Positions 7,449-14,705 of a DNA stretch of 18,041 nt are shown here, one piece after another; the first letter of the stretch is position 1, and each line of letters begins with the position of its first letter. The DNA is from an uncultured Eubacteriales bacterium. GTDB taxonomy: Bacteria > Bacillota > Clostridia > Lachnospirales > Lachnospiraceae. Both the position numbers and the translations under genes were made by a program. A model generated the notes under the pieces. The model ran no database searches. It worked only from the letters and a program-made list of their open reading frames with translations, and had not been told where the DNA came from. The stretch spans positions 1-18,041 of the forward strand of contig CASEDW010000178.1 in NCBI GenBank assembly GCA_949286775.1, given 5' to 3'.

Positions 7449-8689
7449 AAAAGAAGCCTATAACAGGCATGAAGGACATCCTCCCAAAAGAAATGGAAAT
7501 AAGGGATTATGTTTTAAGCGTGATGAAAGACACGTATAAAAAGTTCGGATTCGTTTCAATGGAAACGCCATGCGTAGAGCATCTTGAAAATCTCAACAGC
7601 AAATCAGGCGGAGAAAACGAGAAGCTCATATTTAAGATTCTTAAAAGAGGAGAAAAACTTAAACTTGAGGAAGCGAAAACAGAAGCTGATCTTGTCGACG
7701 GAGGCTTGAGATATGATCTCACGGTGCCCCTTTGCAGATATTACGCGAATCATCAGTCGGAACTTCCCTCTCCTTTTAAAGCGCTGCAGACAGGAAACGT
7801 ATGGCGCGCCGACAGACCCCAGAGGGGAAGATACCGTCAGTTTATGCAGTGTGATATAGATATCCTGGGAGAAACTTCTAATATTGCCGAGATAGAGCTT
7901 ATACTCGCGACGTCTACATTCTTAGGCAAAGTCGGATTTAAGAAGTTTACGATAAGGATAAACGACAGACGTATCCTCAAGGCGATGGCGGCTTATTCAG
8001 GATTTGAAGAAAAAGATTATGATACAGTATTTATCATTCTTGACAAAATGGATAAAATCGGCATCGAAGGAGTCGCATCCGAGCTTGAAAAAGAAGGTTT
8101 TGATGAAGAGGCGGTTAAGAAATATCTCACGCTTTTTGCAAATATAAGCAATGATATAAAAGGCATAGAGTTCTTAAAAGAAAAGCTGGAGGGCTTTTTG
8201 CCCGACGATGTGAGCGGCGGACTCATTCATATCATGAACAGCGTGGATAAGGCAAAACAGAGCAGTTTCGGACTTGTCTTTGACCCGACCCTCGTAAGGG
8301 GCATGTCATATTACACAGGACCTATCTTTGAGATCACAATGGATGATTTCGGAGGCTCCGTCGGAGGCGGCGGACGATACGATGAGATGATAGGAAAGTT
8401 TACCGGACAGAATGTGCCGGCATGCGGATTTTCCATCGGATTCGAACGTATCGTTATGCTTATGCTGGAGCATGATTTCAGTGTTCCGAAAGGAATGGGC
8501 AAGAGAGCATATCTTGTCGAGAAGAAAGTTTCCGATGAGAAGATGCAGGAAGTGCTTATGAAAGCTATGGCTGAACGCGCCGAAGGCATGGAAATCAGCC
8601 TTAATATTATGAAAAAGAATAAAAAATTTCAAAAAGAACAGCTTGAAGCGGAAGGATACACAGAGATCGTTGAGATCTTTGCTGATTGA
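7439..8689 (+). CDS. hisS: Histidyl-tRNA synthetase
   Basis: HisRS attaches histidine to tRNA-His. The class II core is complete: an N-terminal GMKDILPKEM segment; GLRYDLTVPLCRYYA; motif 2 with WRADRPQRGRYRQFMQCDIDILG; the histidine-binding LVRGMSYYTGPIFE; and motif 3, PACGFSIGFERI. The segment FGGSVGGGGRYDEMIGKF lies between the last two. Length is 416 residues. The C-terminal part after about 350 (AYLVEKKVSDEK to the end) lacks the usual GxxE and VKDLxTGxQ signatures of the HisRS anticodon domain and ends in NKKFQKEQLEAEGYTEIVEIF. From memory this form is shared by Lachnospiraceae enzymes, so it looks like a lineage variant and not damage. The ATG lies inside the end of hemZ, with AAGGAG (7422-7427) upstream. 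No T-box leader precedes it; expression must come from the operon promoter. Confidence 0.96.
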   Translation: MQLKKKPITGMKDILPKEMEIRDYVLSVMKDTYKKFGFVSMETPCVEHLENLNSKSGGENEKLIFKILKRGEKLKLEEAKTEADLVDGGLRYDLTVPLCRYYANHQSELPSPFKALQTGNVWRADRPQRGRYRQFMQCDIDILGETSNIAEIELILATSTFLGKVGFKKFTIRINDRRILKAMAAYSGFEEKDYDTVFIILDKMDKIGIEGVASELEKEGFDEEAVKKYLTLFANISNDIKGIEFLKEKLEGFLPDDVSGGLIHIMNSVDKAKQSSFGLVFDPTLVRGMSYYTGPIFEITMDDFGGSVGGGGRYDEMIGKFTGQNVPACGFSIGFERIVMLMLEHDFSVPKGMGKRAYLVEKKVSDEKMQEVLMKAMAERAEGMEISLNIMKKNKKFQKEQLEAEGYTEIVEIFAD

Positions 8690-8704
8690 TCAGGAGGATT
8701 TAAA

Positions 8705-10501
8705 ATGGCAGAATCGATGCAGGGATTAAAAAGAACTTGCCGCTGCGCGGAAGTTACTGAAGCGCAGATCGGAAGCAACGTTACTCTTATGGGATGGGTG
8801 CAGAAAAGCCGTAATAAAGGAGGCATAATATTTGTTGACCTCAGAGACCGTACCGGAATCATGCAGCTTATCTTTGAAAACGGAGATATCGATGAAGAGG
8901 GATTTAACAAAGCAGCCAAATTAAGAAGCGAGTATGTTATCGCTGTTACAGGCGTTGTTGAAAAGAGAAGCGGCGCTGTAAATGAAAATATTTCGACGGG
9001 AACAATGGAGATAAGAGTTAATTATTTAAGAGTACTCTCTGAATCTGAAGTGCCTCCGTTCCCGATTGAAGAAAACAGCAAAACAAAAGAAGATCTCAGA
9101 CTTAAATACAGATATCTCGATCTCAGAAGACCGGATATACAAAAAAATATGATGATGCGTTCAAAAGTGGCGACGCTCACAAGAGAATTTATGGCAAAAG
9201 AAGGATTTCTTGAGATAGAAACTCCGATGCTTGGAAAGAGCACGCCTGAAGGCGCGAGGGATTATCTCGTGCCGAGCCGTGTTCATCCGGGATCCTTCTA
9301 CGCGCTTCCGCAGTCGCCTCAGCTGTTCAAGCAGCTTCTTATGGTTTCCGGATACGACCGTTATATCCAGATCGCGAGATGCTTCCGCGATGAGGATTTA
9401 AGAGCCGACAGACAGCCTGAATTTACTCAGATAGACATGGAGCTTTCATTTGTAGATGTAGACGACGTTATCGATGTCAATGAAAGACTTCTTGCCCATT
9501 TATTTAAAGAAGTACTTGACGTCGATGTTAAGCTTCCTATTCAGAGAATGACATGGCAGGAGGCCATGGACAGGTTCGGATCAGACAAACCGGATCTTCG
9601 ATTCGGAATGGAGCTTAAAGATGTTTCTGATATCGTAAAGGACTGCGGTTTTGCCGTATTTACAGGAGCGCTTGCCCTTAGAGATGGTACTGTCCGCGGT
9701 ATTAACGCGAGTGGCTGCGGCTCTATGCCGAGAAAGAAAATCGATAAGCTTGTGGAGTTCGCGAAGGGATACGGCGCAAAAGGACTTGCCTATATCGCGA
9801 TAGCTGAAGACGGAACGAGAAAATCTTCTTTCGCTAAATTCATGACAGACGAGGAAATGGACGCTCTTGTAAGAGCTCTCGATGGCAAAGCGGGCGATCT
9901 CCTTCTTTTCGCGGCTGACAGGAAAAAGATCGTATGGAATGTGCTTGGAGCGTTAAGACTTCAGATCGCTGAAGAACTCGGACTTCTCAAAAAAGACGAA
10001 TTCTGCTTCCTCTGGGTTACTGAATTCCCGCTTCTTGAGTGGTCTGATGAAGAGGAGAGATATACCGCTATGCATCATCCGTTTACAATGCCTATGGACG
10101 AAGATTGGCAGTACATCGATTCGGATCCTGGCAGAGTTCGCGCGAAAGCTTACGATATCGTTCTCAACGGCTGCGAGATCGGCGGAGGCTCGGTGCGTAT
10201 CCATCAGAACGACATCCAGGAGAAGATGTTTGAAGTTCTCGGATTTACAAAAGAGCAGGCCTGGGAGCAGTTCAGCTTCCTGTTGGAGGCGTTTAAATAC
10301 GGAGTTCCGCCGCATGCCGGACTTGCTTACGGTCTTGACAGACTCGTAATGCTCATGGCGGGATGCGATTCGATAAGAGACGTTATCGCCTTTCCTAAGA
10401 ACAAAGACGCCGTATGTCTGATGACACAGGCGCCGGGAGAGGTTTCCGAAAAACAGCTTGAGGAGCTTCACATAAAGACAGATGTGGATGAAGAAAATTA
10501 A
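8705..10501 (+). CDS. aspS: Aspartyl-tRNA synthetase, bacterial type
   Basis: AspRS charges tRNA-Asp. The 598-residue length and domain order are those of the bacterial type: an N-terminal OB-fold anticodon-binding domain (about 15-110, with VTLMGWVQKSRNKGGIIFVDLRD); the class II catalytic core, split by the bacterial GAD insertion (about 290-410); and a short C-terminal extension. Motif 1 lies around LTREFMAKEGFLEIETPML. Motif 2 is IARCFRDEDLRADRQPEF. The active-site loop GCEIGGGSVRIH and motif 3 (GLAYGLDRLVML) are intact. A strong AGGAGG (8692-8697) sits seven bases before the ATG, 15 bases after hisS, a pairing conserved across Firmicutes. It is the last gene of the operon; the following hairpin with a T-run probably ends the transcript. 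Confidence 0.97.
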   Translation: MAESMQGLKRTCRCAEVTEAQIGSNVTLMGWVQKSRNKGGIIFVDLRDRTGIMQLIFENGDIDEEGFNKAAKLRSEYVIAVTGVVEKRSGAVNENISTGTMEIRVNYLRVLSESEVPPFPIEENSKTKEDLRLKYRYLDLRRPDIQKNMMMRSKVATLTREFMAKEGFLEIETPMLGKSTPEGARDYLVPSRVHPGSFYALPQSPQLFKQLLMVSGYDRYIQIARCFRDEDLRADRQPEFTQIDMELSFVDVDDVIDVNERLLAHLFKEVLDVDVKLPIQRMTWQEAMDRFGSDKPDLRFGMELKDVSDIVKDCGFAVFTGALALRDGTVRGINASGCGSMPRKKIDKLVEFAKGYGAKGLAYIAIAEDGTRKSSFAKFMTDEEMDALVRALDGKAGDLLLFAADRKKIVWNVLGALRLQIAEELGLLKKDEFCFLWVTEFPLLEWSDEEERYTAMHHPFTMPMDEDWQYIDSDPGRVRAKAYDIVLNGCEIGGGSVRIHQNDIQEKMFEVLGFTKEQAWEQFSFLLEAFKYGVPPHAGLAYGLDRLVMLMAGCDSIRDVIAFPKNKDAVCLMTQAPGEVSEKQLEELHIKTDVDEEN

Positions 10502-10515
10502 AAAAGTATAAATTA

Positions 10516-10542
10516 TTAGCACTCATTTAATATGAGTGCTAA
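10516..10542 (+). promoter_or_regulatory. CIRCE operator (HrcA-binding site) upstream of htpG
   Basis: TTAGCACTC, nine bases, then GAGTGCTAA: both arms match the CIRCE consensus exactly and the nine-base spacing is canonical. HrcA repressor binds this element and releases it on heat shock. Here it ends seven bases upstream of the htpG -35 box instead of overlapping or following the promoter, so repression might be by steric block or partial. hrcA itself is not in the window. Confidence 0.93.
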
Positions 10543-10549
10543 TTTTTTC
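10516..10549 (+). terminator. Probable terminator of the aspS operon, formed by the CIRCE hairpin
   Basis: The two nine-base CIRCE arms form a hairpin in RNA that is followed at once by TTTTTT (10543-10548), 15 bases after the aspS stop codon. The stem is AT-rich, so termination may be partial. No other terminator-like structure was seen between aspS and htpG. Confidence 0.5.
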
Positions 10550-10578
10550 TTGACTTTCAGAAATGACCGCTTTAAAAT
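10550..10578 (+). promoter_or_regulatory. SigA-type promoter for htpG
   Basis: TTGACT (10550-10555) and TAAAAT (10573-10578) are exactly 17 bases apart, each one mismatch from consensus. Transcription would start near 10585, giving a leader of about 93 bases before htpG. The CIRCE element lies directly upstream. Confidence 0.75.
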
Positions 10579-10677
10579 GATTAATCAAGGGGCGGATTTT
10601 GAAAGTGCGCAGCACAAAAAAATCACGGTTGACTTATAAAAAATAACATTTATCATAAAAACAGGAGAGTGATTTAA

Positions 10678-12693
10678 ATGGCAGTAAAACATGGAAATCT
10701 TTCAATTCACAGTGAAAATATTTTTCCTATCATAAAAAAATGGATGTATTCCGATCAGGATATTTTTGTAAGGGAGCTTATTTCAAACGCATGCGACGCT
10801 ATCACAAAACTTAAAAAACTCAGTGTTGCCGGCGAATACGAGCTGCCTGAGGGATACAAGCCGAAGATCGAAGTCGTTCTTGACGACAAAGAAAAGACGA
10901 TGAAGATAATCGATAACGGTATCGGCATGACAGCCGAAGAGGTGGAGGAATATATCACCCAGATCGCGTTTTCGGGAGCTACCGAGTTCCTTGAAAAATA
11001 TAAAGATAAAGCGGATGAGGATCAGATAATCGGACATTTCGGACTTGGATTTTATTCGGCTTTTATGGTAGCTGATGAAGTTCATATCGATTCGCTGTCA
11101 TATAAGGAAGGTTCTAAAGCCGTTCACTGGACATGCGACGGAAGCACACAGTACGAGCTCGAAGATGGCGACAAGGATACGGTAGGAACAGTAATAACTC
11201 TTTATCTCAATGAGAATTGTTACGAGTATTCAAATCTTTACAGAGTAAACGACGTTCTCGAAAAGTACTGTTCATTTATGCCTGTCGAGATATATTCTTC
11301 ACAGGTAAATGCCGAGCCGCAGTACGAGACTATAGACGAATCTGAGCTTAAAGATACGGATACCGTGATCGAGCATATCCATGAAGACGCGAAAACAGAA
11401 GAAAAAGAGAAGGAAGACGGAACAAAAGAAACAGTTGAAGTTTCACCTGAAAAAAATCAGGTAAAGATCCTGAAAAGACCTGTTCCGGTAAACGACACGC
11501 ATCCTCTTTGGGCTAAACATCCGAACGAGTGCACTGAAGAAGAATACAGAGACTTTTACCGTAAAGTATTCAGAGACTATAAGGAGCCTTTATTCTGGAT
11601 ACATTTAAATATGGATTATCCGTTTAACTTAAAAGGCATTCTCTATTTCCCGAGAATAAATACGGAATATGAATCTATAGAAGGAACGATCAAGCTTTAC
11701 AATAATCAGGTATTCATCGCCGACAATATTAAAGAGGTAATTCCTGAATATCTGCTTTTGTTAAAAGGAGTCATTGACTGTCCTGATCTTCCTTTGAACG
11801 TATCTCGAAGCGCCCTTCAAAATGACGGATTCGTTACAAAGATTTCTGATTATATTTCAAAGAAGGTAGCTGATAAACTTTCGGGAATGTGCAAAACAGA
11901 CCGTGAAAATTATGAGAAATACTGGGATGATATTTCTCCGTTCATCAAGTTCGGATGCATCAGAGATACTAAATTCGCCGAAAAGATGATGGACTATATC
12001 CTTTACAAGAATCTCGACGGAAAATATCTGACATTAAAAGACATGGTTCCGGATATTGATGAAAAGGATGATAAGAAAGAAGAGATAAAAGAAGAAGACA
12101 AACATATTATTTATTATGTTACCGATCCTGTTCAGCAGGGACAGTATATAAACATGTTCAAAGAGCAGGGCAAAGACGCTGTAATCTTAAGACACAATAT
12201 CGATACAAGCTTCATAACTCATGTAGAGCGTACAACAGATAAAGTCAAATTCCAGAGGATAGACGCTGAAATTTCGGAGGATATGAAAGGCGAAGGCGAA
12301 GATCTTACAGAGATCAGCTCTACGCTGCAGGAGGTATTCAGAAAGGCTCTTTCAAATGATAATCTTCAGGTTACTGTCGCGAACCTTAAGAACGAAAAGA
12401 CAGCCGCTGTTATAACCGTTTCCGAAGAAGAACGCCGTATGCAGGATATGATGAAGATGTATGGAATGGCGGGAATGAACGACGCGATGTTCGCTCCTAA
12501 ACCTGCCCTTGTCCTTAACAACAATCATCCGCTTATAAAATATATAGCTGAAAACAAAGACAAGGACGGAATCGACGTAGTCTGTAAGCAGGTATATGAC
12601 CTCGCTCTCATCGCTAACCAGCCTCTTTCGGCGGAAGCCATGAGCGAATTCATCGAAAGAAGTCAGGATATACTTCTTAACAGTATTAAATGA
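10678..12693 (+). CDS. htpG: Hsp90-family molecular chaperone HtpG
   Basis: HtpG is the bacterial Hsp90, a cytosolic ATP-driven dimeric chaperone. The 671-residue length is on the long side of the bacterial range. The N-terminal GHKL ATPase is complete: ELISNACDA (ATP/Mg-binding Glu and Asn), DNGIGMT, the GHFGLGFYSAFMVAD lid and GTVITLYL. A charged, acidic/Lys-rich linker (about 238-262, including EEKEKEDGTKE) joins the middle domain. That domain carries the clostridial NDTHPLWAKHP segment, NLKGILYFPR and the catalytic-loop region with SRSALQND. The C-terminal dimerisation domain runs to the end. AGGAG (10663-10667) lies ten bases before the ATG. The upstream CIRCE element points to HrcA control, unlike Bacillus subtilis, where htpG is not in the HrcA regulon. 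No strong terminator follows; the next gene has its own promoter two bases downstream of the stop. Confidence 0.97.
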   Translation: MAVKHGNLSIHSENIFPIIKKWMYSDQDIFVRELISNACDAITKLKKLSVAGEYELPEGYKPKIEVVLDDKEKTMKIIDNGIGMTAEEVEEYITQIAFSGATEFLEKYKDKADEDQIIGHFGLGFYSAFMVADEVHIDSLSYKEGSKAVHWTCDGSTQYELEDGDKDTVGTVITLYLNENCYEYSNLYRVNDVLEKYCSFMPVEIYSSQVNAEPQYETIDESELKDTDTVIEHIHEDAKTEEKEKEDGTKETVEVSPEKNQVKILKRPVPVNDTHPLWAKHPNECTEEEYRDFYRKVFRDYKEPLFWIHLNMDYPFNLKGILYFPRINTEYESIEGTIKLYNNQVFIADNIKEVIPEYLLLLKGVIDCPDLPLNVSRSALQNDGFVTKISDYISKKVADKLSGMCKTDRENYEKYWDDISPFIKFGCIRDTKFAEKMMDYILYKNLDGKYLTLKDMVPDIDEKDDKKEEIKEEDKHIIYYVTDPVQQGQYINMFKEQGKDAVILRHNIDTSFITHVERTTDKVKFQRIDAEISEDMKGEGEDLTEISSTLQEVFRKALSNDNLQVTVANLKNEKTAAVITVSEEERRMQDMMKMYGMAGMNDAMFAPKPALVLNNNHPLIKYIAENKDKDGIDVVCKQVYDLALIANQPLSAEAMSEFIERSQDILLNSIK

Positions 12694-12694
12694 T

Positions 12695-12723
12695 TTGATT
12701 TTTGCACGGCGCTGTTGTATACT
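12695..12723 (+). promoter_or_regulatory. Promoter for the small membrane-protein gene
   Basis: TTGATT (12695-12700) and TATACT (12718-12723) are separated by 17 bases, matching consensus at four and five of six positions. The -35 begins two bases after the htpG stop codon. Transcription would start near 12730, about 48 bases before the start codon at 12778. Confidence 0.55.
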
Positions 12724-12777
12724 CATATGGTATTTTACACAAAGAATATACATATTTTTTAATATAAGGAGTACTCT

Positions 12778-13020
12778 ATGAGCCAGGAAAAAGTTGACAG
12801 ATATAAACAGCAGAAAGCAAAAGTCAAAGAGAACATAAAAAAAGAAAAGAGAAACCGCGTTTTTAGATGGACGGCGGCTATAGTGATATTCGCGGCAGCT
12901 GTGAGCTGGTTTGGATATTCAGTTTATCAAAGCGGTAAGCCTTCAAATATCACGACTATAGAAACGGATTATACGGCTTTCGACACATACATCAACGGAC
13001 TCGGAGTTGTAGAAGAGTAA
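12778..13020 (+). CDS. Small single-pass membrane protein of unknown function
   Basis: I do not recognise this 80-residue protein. Residues 1-28 are strongly charged (KQQKAKVKENIKKEKRNR) and probably helical or coiled-coil. A hydrophobic segment at about 31-50 (WTAAIVIFAAAVSWFGYSVY) forms a single membrane span with the basic end inside. The C-terminal 30 residues are polar and would face outward. There is no cleavage site or lipobox. It is well supported as a gene: AAGGAG (12766-12771) sits seven bases before the ATG, a 17-base-spaced promoter precedes it, and a strong hairpin terminator follows the stop. It sits between htpG and a cold-shock gene, so a stress or envelope role is possible but not shown by the sequence. 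Confidence 0.8.
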   Translation: MSQEKVDRYKQQKAKVKENIKKEKRNRVFRWTAAIVIFAAAVSWFGYSVYQSGKPSNITTIETDYTAFDTYINGLGVVEE

Positions 13021-13025
13021 AAATA

Positions 13026-13057
13026 AAGAGGTGCGCCTGAGCGTACCTCTTATTTTT
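13026..13057. terminator. Bidirectional rho-independent terminator
   Basis: AAGAGGTGCGC (13026-13036), loop CTGA, then GCGTACCTCTT (13041-13051) form an 11-bp stem with one G-T pair, followed by ATTTTT on the plus strand. Read on the minus strand the same stem is followed by TATTTTT. It lies between the convergent small membrane-protein gene and csp and can stop transcription from both. Confidence 0.85.
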
Positions 13058-13108
13058 GACTTTCAAATTTATATAAAAAAGAAAGACGAAGCTGTTAAAG
13101 ACATTTGA

Positions 13109-13309
13109 TCAGCATTTAACAACATTGGAAGCCTGTAAACCTTTAGGTCCCTCGATCAGTTCAAAAGTAACCTCCTGACCTTCGTTTAAGGTTTTGAAGC
13201 CTTCACCTACGATTGCAGAAAAGTGCACAAAAATGTCTTTTCCGTCTTCTCCGGTAATGAATCCGTAGCCTTTTTCAGCATTGAACCATTTAACCGTTCC
13301 CTTATTCAT
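13109..13309 (-). CDS. csp: Cold-shock protein (CspA family)
   Basis: Csp proteins are single cold-shock domains that bind single-stranded RNA and DNA and act as RNA chaperones. The 66-residue length is standard. RNP1 is visible as KGYGFIT and RNP2 as DIFVHFSAI, with the usual MNKGTVKWFNAEKGYG start and GPKGLQASNVV end. GGAGGT lies just before the ATG (on the minus strand, within 13319-13324). A consensus promoter about 110 bases upstream gives a long leader, as in cold-inducible csp genes of other bacteria. The gene is convergent with the small membrane-protein gene and shares its terminator. Several csp paralogues are usual in clostridia, so the letter is not assigned. Confidence 0.96.
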   Translation of the reverse strand: MNKGTVKWFNAEKGYGFITGEDGKDIFVHFSAIVGEGFKTLNEGQEVTFELIEGPKGLQASNVVKC

Positions 13310-13333
13310 TTTAAAATACCTCCATAAAAATAA

Positions 13334-13355
13334 TTTCCGGAGCTTGTTGCGGAAA
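13334..13355 (-). promoter_or_regulatory. Hairpin in the csp leader, close to the ribosome binding site
   Basis: TTTCCG (13334-13339) and CGGAAA (13350-13355) form a six-bp stem with a ten-base loop in the csp mRNA, ending about ten bases before the GGAGG. It could affect translation with temperature, but the stem is short and the role is inference. Confidence 0.35.
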
Positions 13356-13427
13356 ATAGAAAAATCATATCAGATGGGATGTGAATGATATAAAAATCCG
13401 CATCAAGTAATCCAAGCAAGCAAACCA

Positions 13428-13456
13428 ATTATATTCTGAAAATCGTTCTGAGTCAA
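13428..13456 (-). promoter_or_regulatory. SigA-type promoter for csp
   Basis: On the minus strand TTGACT (13456-13451) and a perfect TATAAT (13433-13428) are exactly 17 bases apart. Transcription would start near 13421, giving a leader of about 111 bases before the csp start codon. Confidence 0.8.
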
Positions 13457-13525
13457 TATGATTATATTTGTTTCCTGTAATAATATGTGAAAAATATAAA
13501 AAAAAGACAAATTAAAGGTGAAAAA

Positions 13526-14281
13526 ATGGGTAAAAATAACAATATAAAAAGCCATTTATCTGATCTGGCGCGGATGTCCGTTATGCAGAACAGATACACG
13601 AACACGGCATTCTTAAGTCCTGAGGAGCAGGATGCCGTCGTAAAAACGATGAAAGAAGAGGGATATGTAAACTGGTTTTTTTATGAACCAAGCGGCTCGG
13701 CCATAAGAAAAATCGCCGTTTTCGGATCCGAAGAAGAACTCGGATACGCGTTCGAAGCGCCTGTGAAAGTCATACATATAGAACCGGTTTCTGAAAAATT
13801 CGCCGAGGAATTAAATCACAGAGACTATCTCGGCGCTCTTATGAATCTCGGGATAGACAGGAGCACCACAGGCGATATCATAATAAAGAAAAAAGAAGCG
13901 TGGCTGTTCTGTCTTGAAAGCATCTCGCAGTTTATAACAGAAAACTTAAATAAAGTGCGTAAGACCTCTGTAAAATGCAGTATAGTAGACGATGATATTC
14001 CACAGATAGAACCGGATTTTGAGTATATTAAGGCAAACGTAGCTGCTGAAAGAATAGACGCCGTAATCGCATCCATATTAAATCTTTCAAGATCAAAGGC
14101 GCAGAGCCTTATAAAACTTGAGAGAGTATTTGTAAACGAGAGTCTTGTAAAAAGCGGCGCGGCCGTTTTAAAAGGTGGTGACGTGATCGTCATAAGGGGA
14201 TTTGGGAAATTTATTTATGATGGGATAGATTCAAAAACCAGAAAAGACAGGCTGTTTGTCAGCGTCAGAAAATACATATGA
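13526..14281 (+). CDS. ylmH: S4-domain RNA-binding protein YlmH
   Basis: YlmH-family proteins have an N-terminal YlmH domain and a C-terminal S4 RNA-binding domain. In Bacillus subtilis YlmH has been linked to ribosome-associated quality control on stalled 50S-peptidyl-tRNA complexes. The motif RDYLGALMNLGIDRSTTGDI (about 92-111) is the family hallmark. The S4 domain (about 177-240) contains ERIDAVIASILNLSRSKAQ and GGDVIVIRGFGKF. An in-frame GTG 39 bases earlier (13487) lacks a ribosome binding site; the ATG at 13526 is preceded by AAAGGTG (13514-13520) at six bases, giving 251 residues. In many Firmicutes ylmH lies in the divIVA/ylm cell-division cluster; here it stands alone between csp and an accessory patch. 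Its stop codon overlaps the first copy of a direct repeat. Confidence 0.9.
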   Translation: MGKNNNIKSHLSDLARMSVMQNRYTNTAFLSPEEQDAVVKTMKEEGYVNWFFYEPSGSAIRKIAVFGSEEELGYAFEAPVKVIHIEPVSEKFAEELNHRDYLGALMNLGIDRSTTGDIIIKKKEAWLFCLESISQFITENLNKVRKTSVKCSIVDDDIPQIEPDFEYIKANVAAERIDAVIASILNLSRSKAQSLIKLERVFVNESLVKSGAAVLKGGDVIVIRGFGKFIYDGIDSKTRKDRLFVSVRKYI

Positions 14282-14303
14282 GTCAAGGGAAAATGGACAC
14301 AAA
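14270..14303. repeat. Direct repeat, copy 1
   Basis: The core 14279-14303 matches 14717-14740 at 23 of 25 aligned positions (one gap, one mismatch). Shared pieces include TGAGTC, AGGG and AAATGGACACAAA. Weaker similarity extends left over AAAATA. The copy overlaps the ylmH stop codon. The two copies bracket the unknown minus-strand ORF and its terminator. Confidence 0.75.
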
Positions 14304-14346
14304 AAAGACCCGAACAGAGCTATCAGGGCAGAAGACTTTGTTCGGG
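14301..14346 (-). terminator. Rho-independent terminator for the unknown minus-strand ORF
   Basis: On the minus strand CCCGAACAAAG (14346-14336) pairs with CTCTGTTCGGG (14319-14309), an 11-bp stem with one wobble pair and a 16-base loop, followed by TCTTTTTT (14308-14301). On the plus strand only CTTT follows the stem, so it would end ylmH transcripts less well. Confidence 0.7.
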
Positions 14347-14386
14347 CTTTGATGAATGTCTGGTTTGTTCGCTGCAGATTTCCTTT

Positions 14387-14695
14387 TTATTCCGGGACTT
14401 GATGTATGTCCAATTCGGTAACTATGTCGTCTTTTGATACATAGTCACGCATATAAGAAACAGATGATTCGCAGACATAGCTGCAGGTTTTCGCGAGCTT
14501 ATAAGAATTGCTCGGCTTGCCGTTAAATTTTAATTTGATGCCGCATTCTTCGTAACGGTCAAATTCTTTCTTCAACGATTCAAACAGTTCGGGATCGTAA
14601 ACTGCTTTATATGATCTTTTTTTGTTTTTATTTTGATTGCTGCTCATATTCGCTCTAAAACATAAAATACATTTTCCGTGATAATTGCATTTCAT
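14387..14695 (-). CDS. Small Cys-containing protein of unknown function, between direct repeats
   Basis: I do not recognise this protein. From the ATG at 14695-14693 it has 102 residues. The first 12 hold a cysteine cluster (Cys 3, 9 and 12, with a His at 6) that might bind metal. A Lys-rich stretch (QNKNKKRSYK) and a predicted helical region (DPELFESLKKEFDRYEEC) follow, and further Cys residues lie in the second half. GGAAAGG (14706-14700) precedes this ATG by four bases. Alternatives are a GTG at 14737 (116 residues, starting inside repeat copy 2) and an ATG at 14647 (86 residues, which loses the cluster). A good terminator lies 40 bases downstream. The gene plus terminator is bracketed by near-identical direct repeats, which suggests acquired or mobile DNA. 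There is no transposase, integrase or antitoxin motif that I can see. Confidence 0.55.
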   Translation of the reverse strand: MKCNYHGKCILCFRANMSSNQNKNKKRSYKAVYDPELFESLKKEFDRYEECGIKLKFNGKPSNSYKLAKTCSYVCESSVSYMRDYVSKDDIVTELDIHQVPE

Positions 14696-14705
14696 GCAGC
14701 CTTTC

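Noticed and set aside
9953..10522. A 189-codon minus-strand open frame overlapping the end of aspS.
   Set aside because: It is antisense to the conserved motif 3 region of AspRS and covers the CIRCE arm. No family features were seen.
10629..10656. A second htpG promoter (TTGACT, 16 bases, TATCAT).
   Set aside because: Transcription would start at about 10663, on the ribosome binding site itself, leaving almost no leader. The promoter at 10550-10578 is better placed.
14405..14416. An inverted partner of the direct repeats (TGTCCAATT) that would make terminal inverted repeats of an insertion sequence.
   Set aside because: Only about eight bases match, and no transposase is present.
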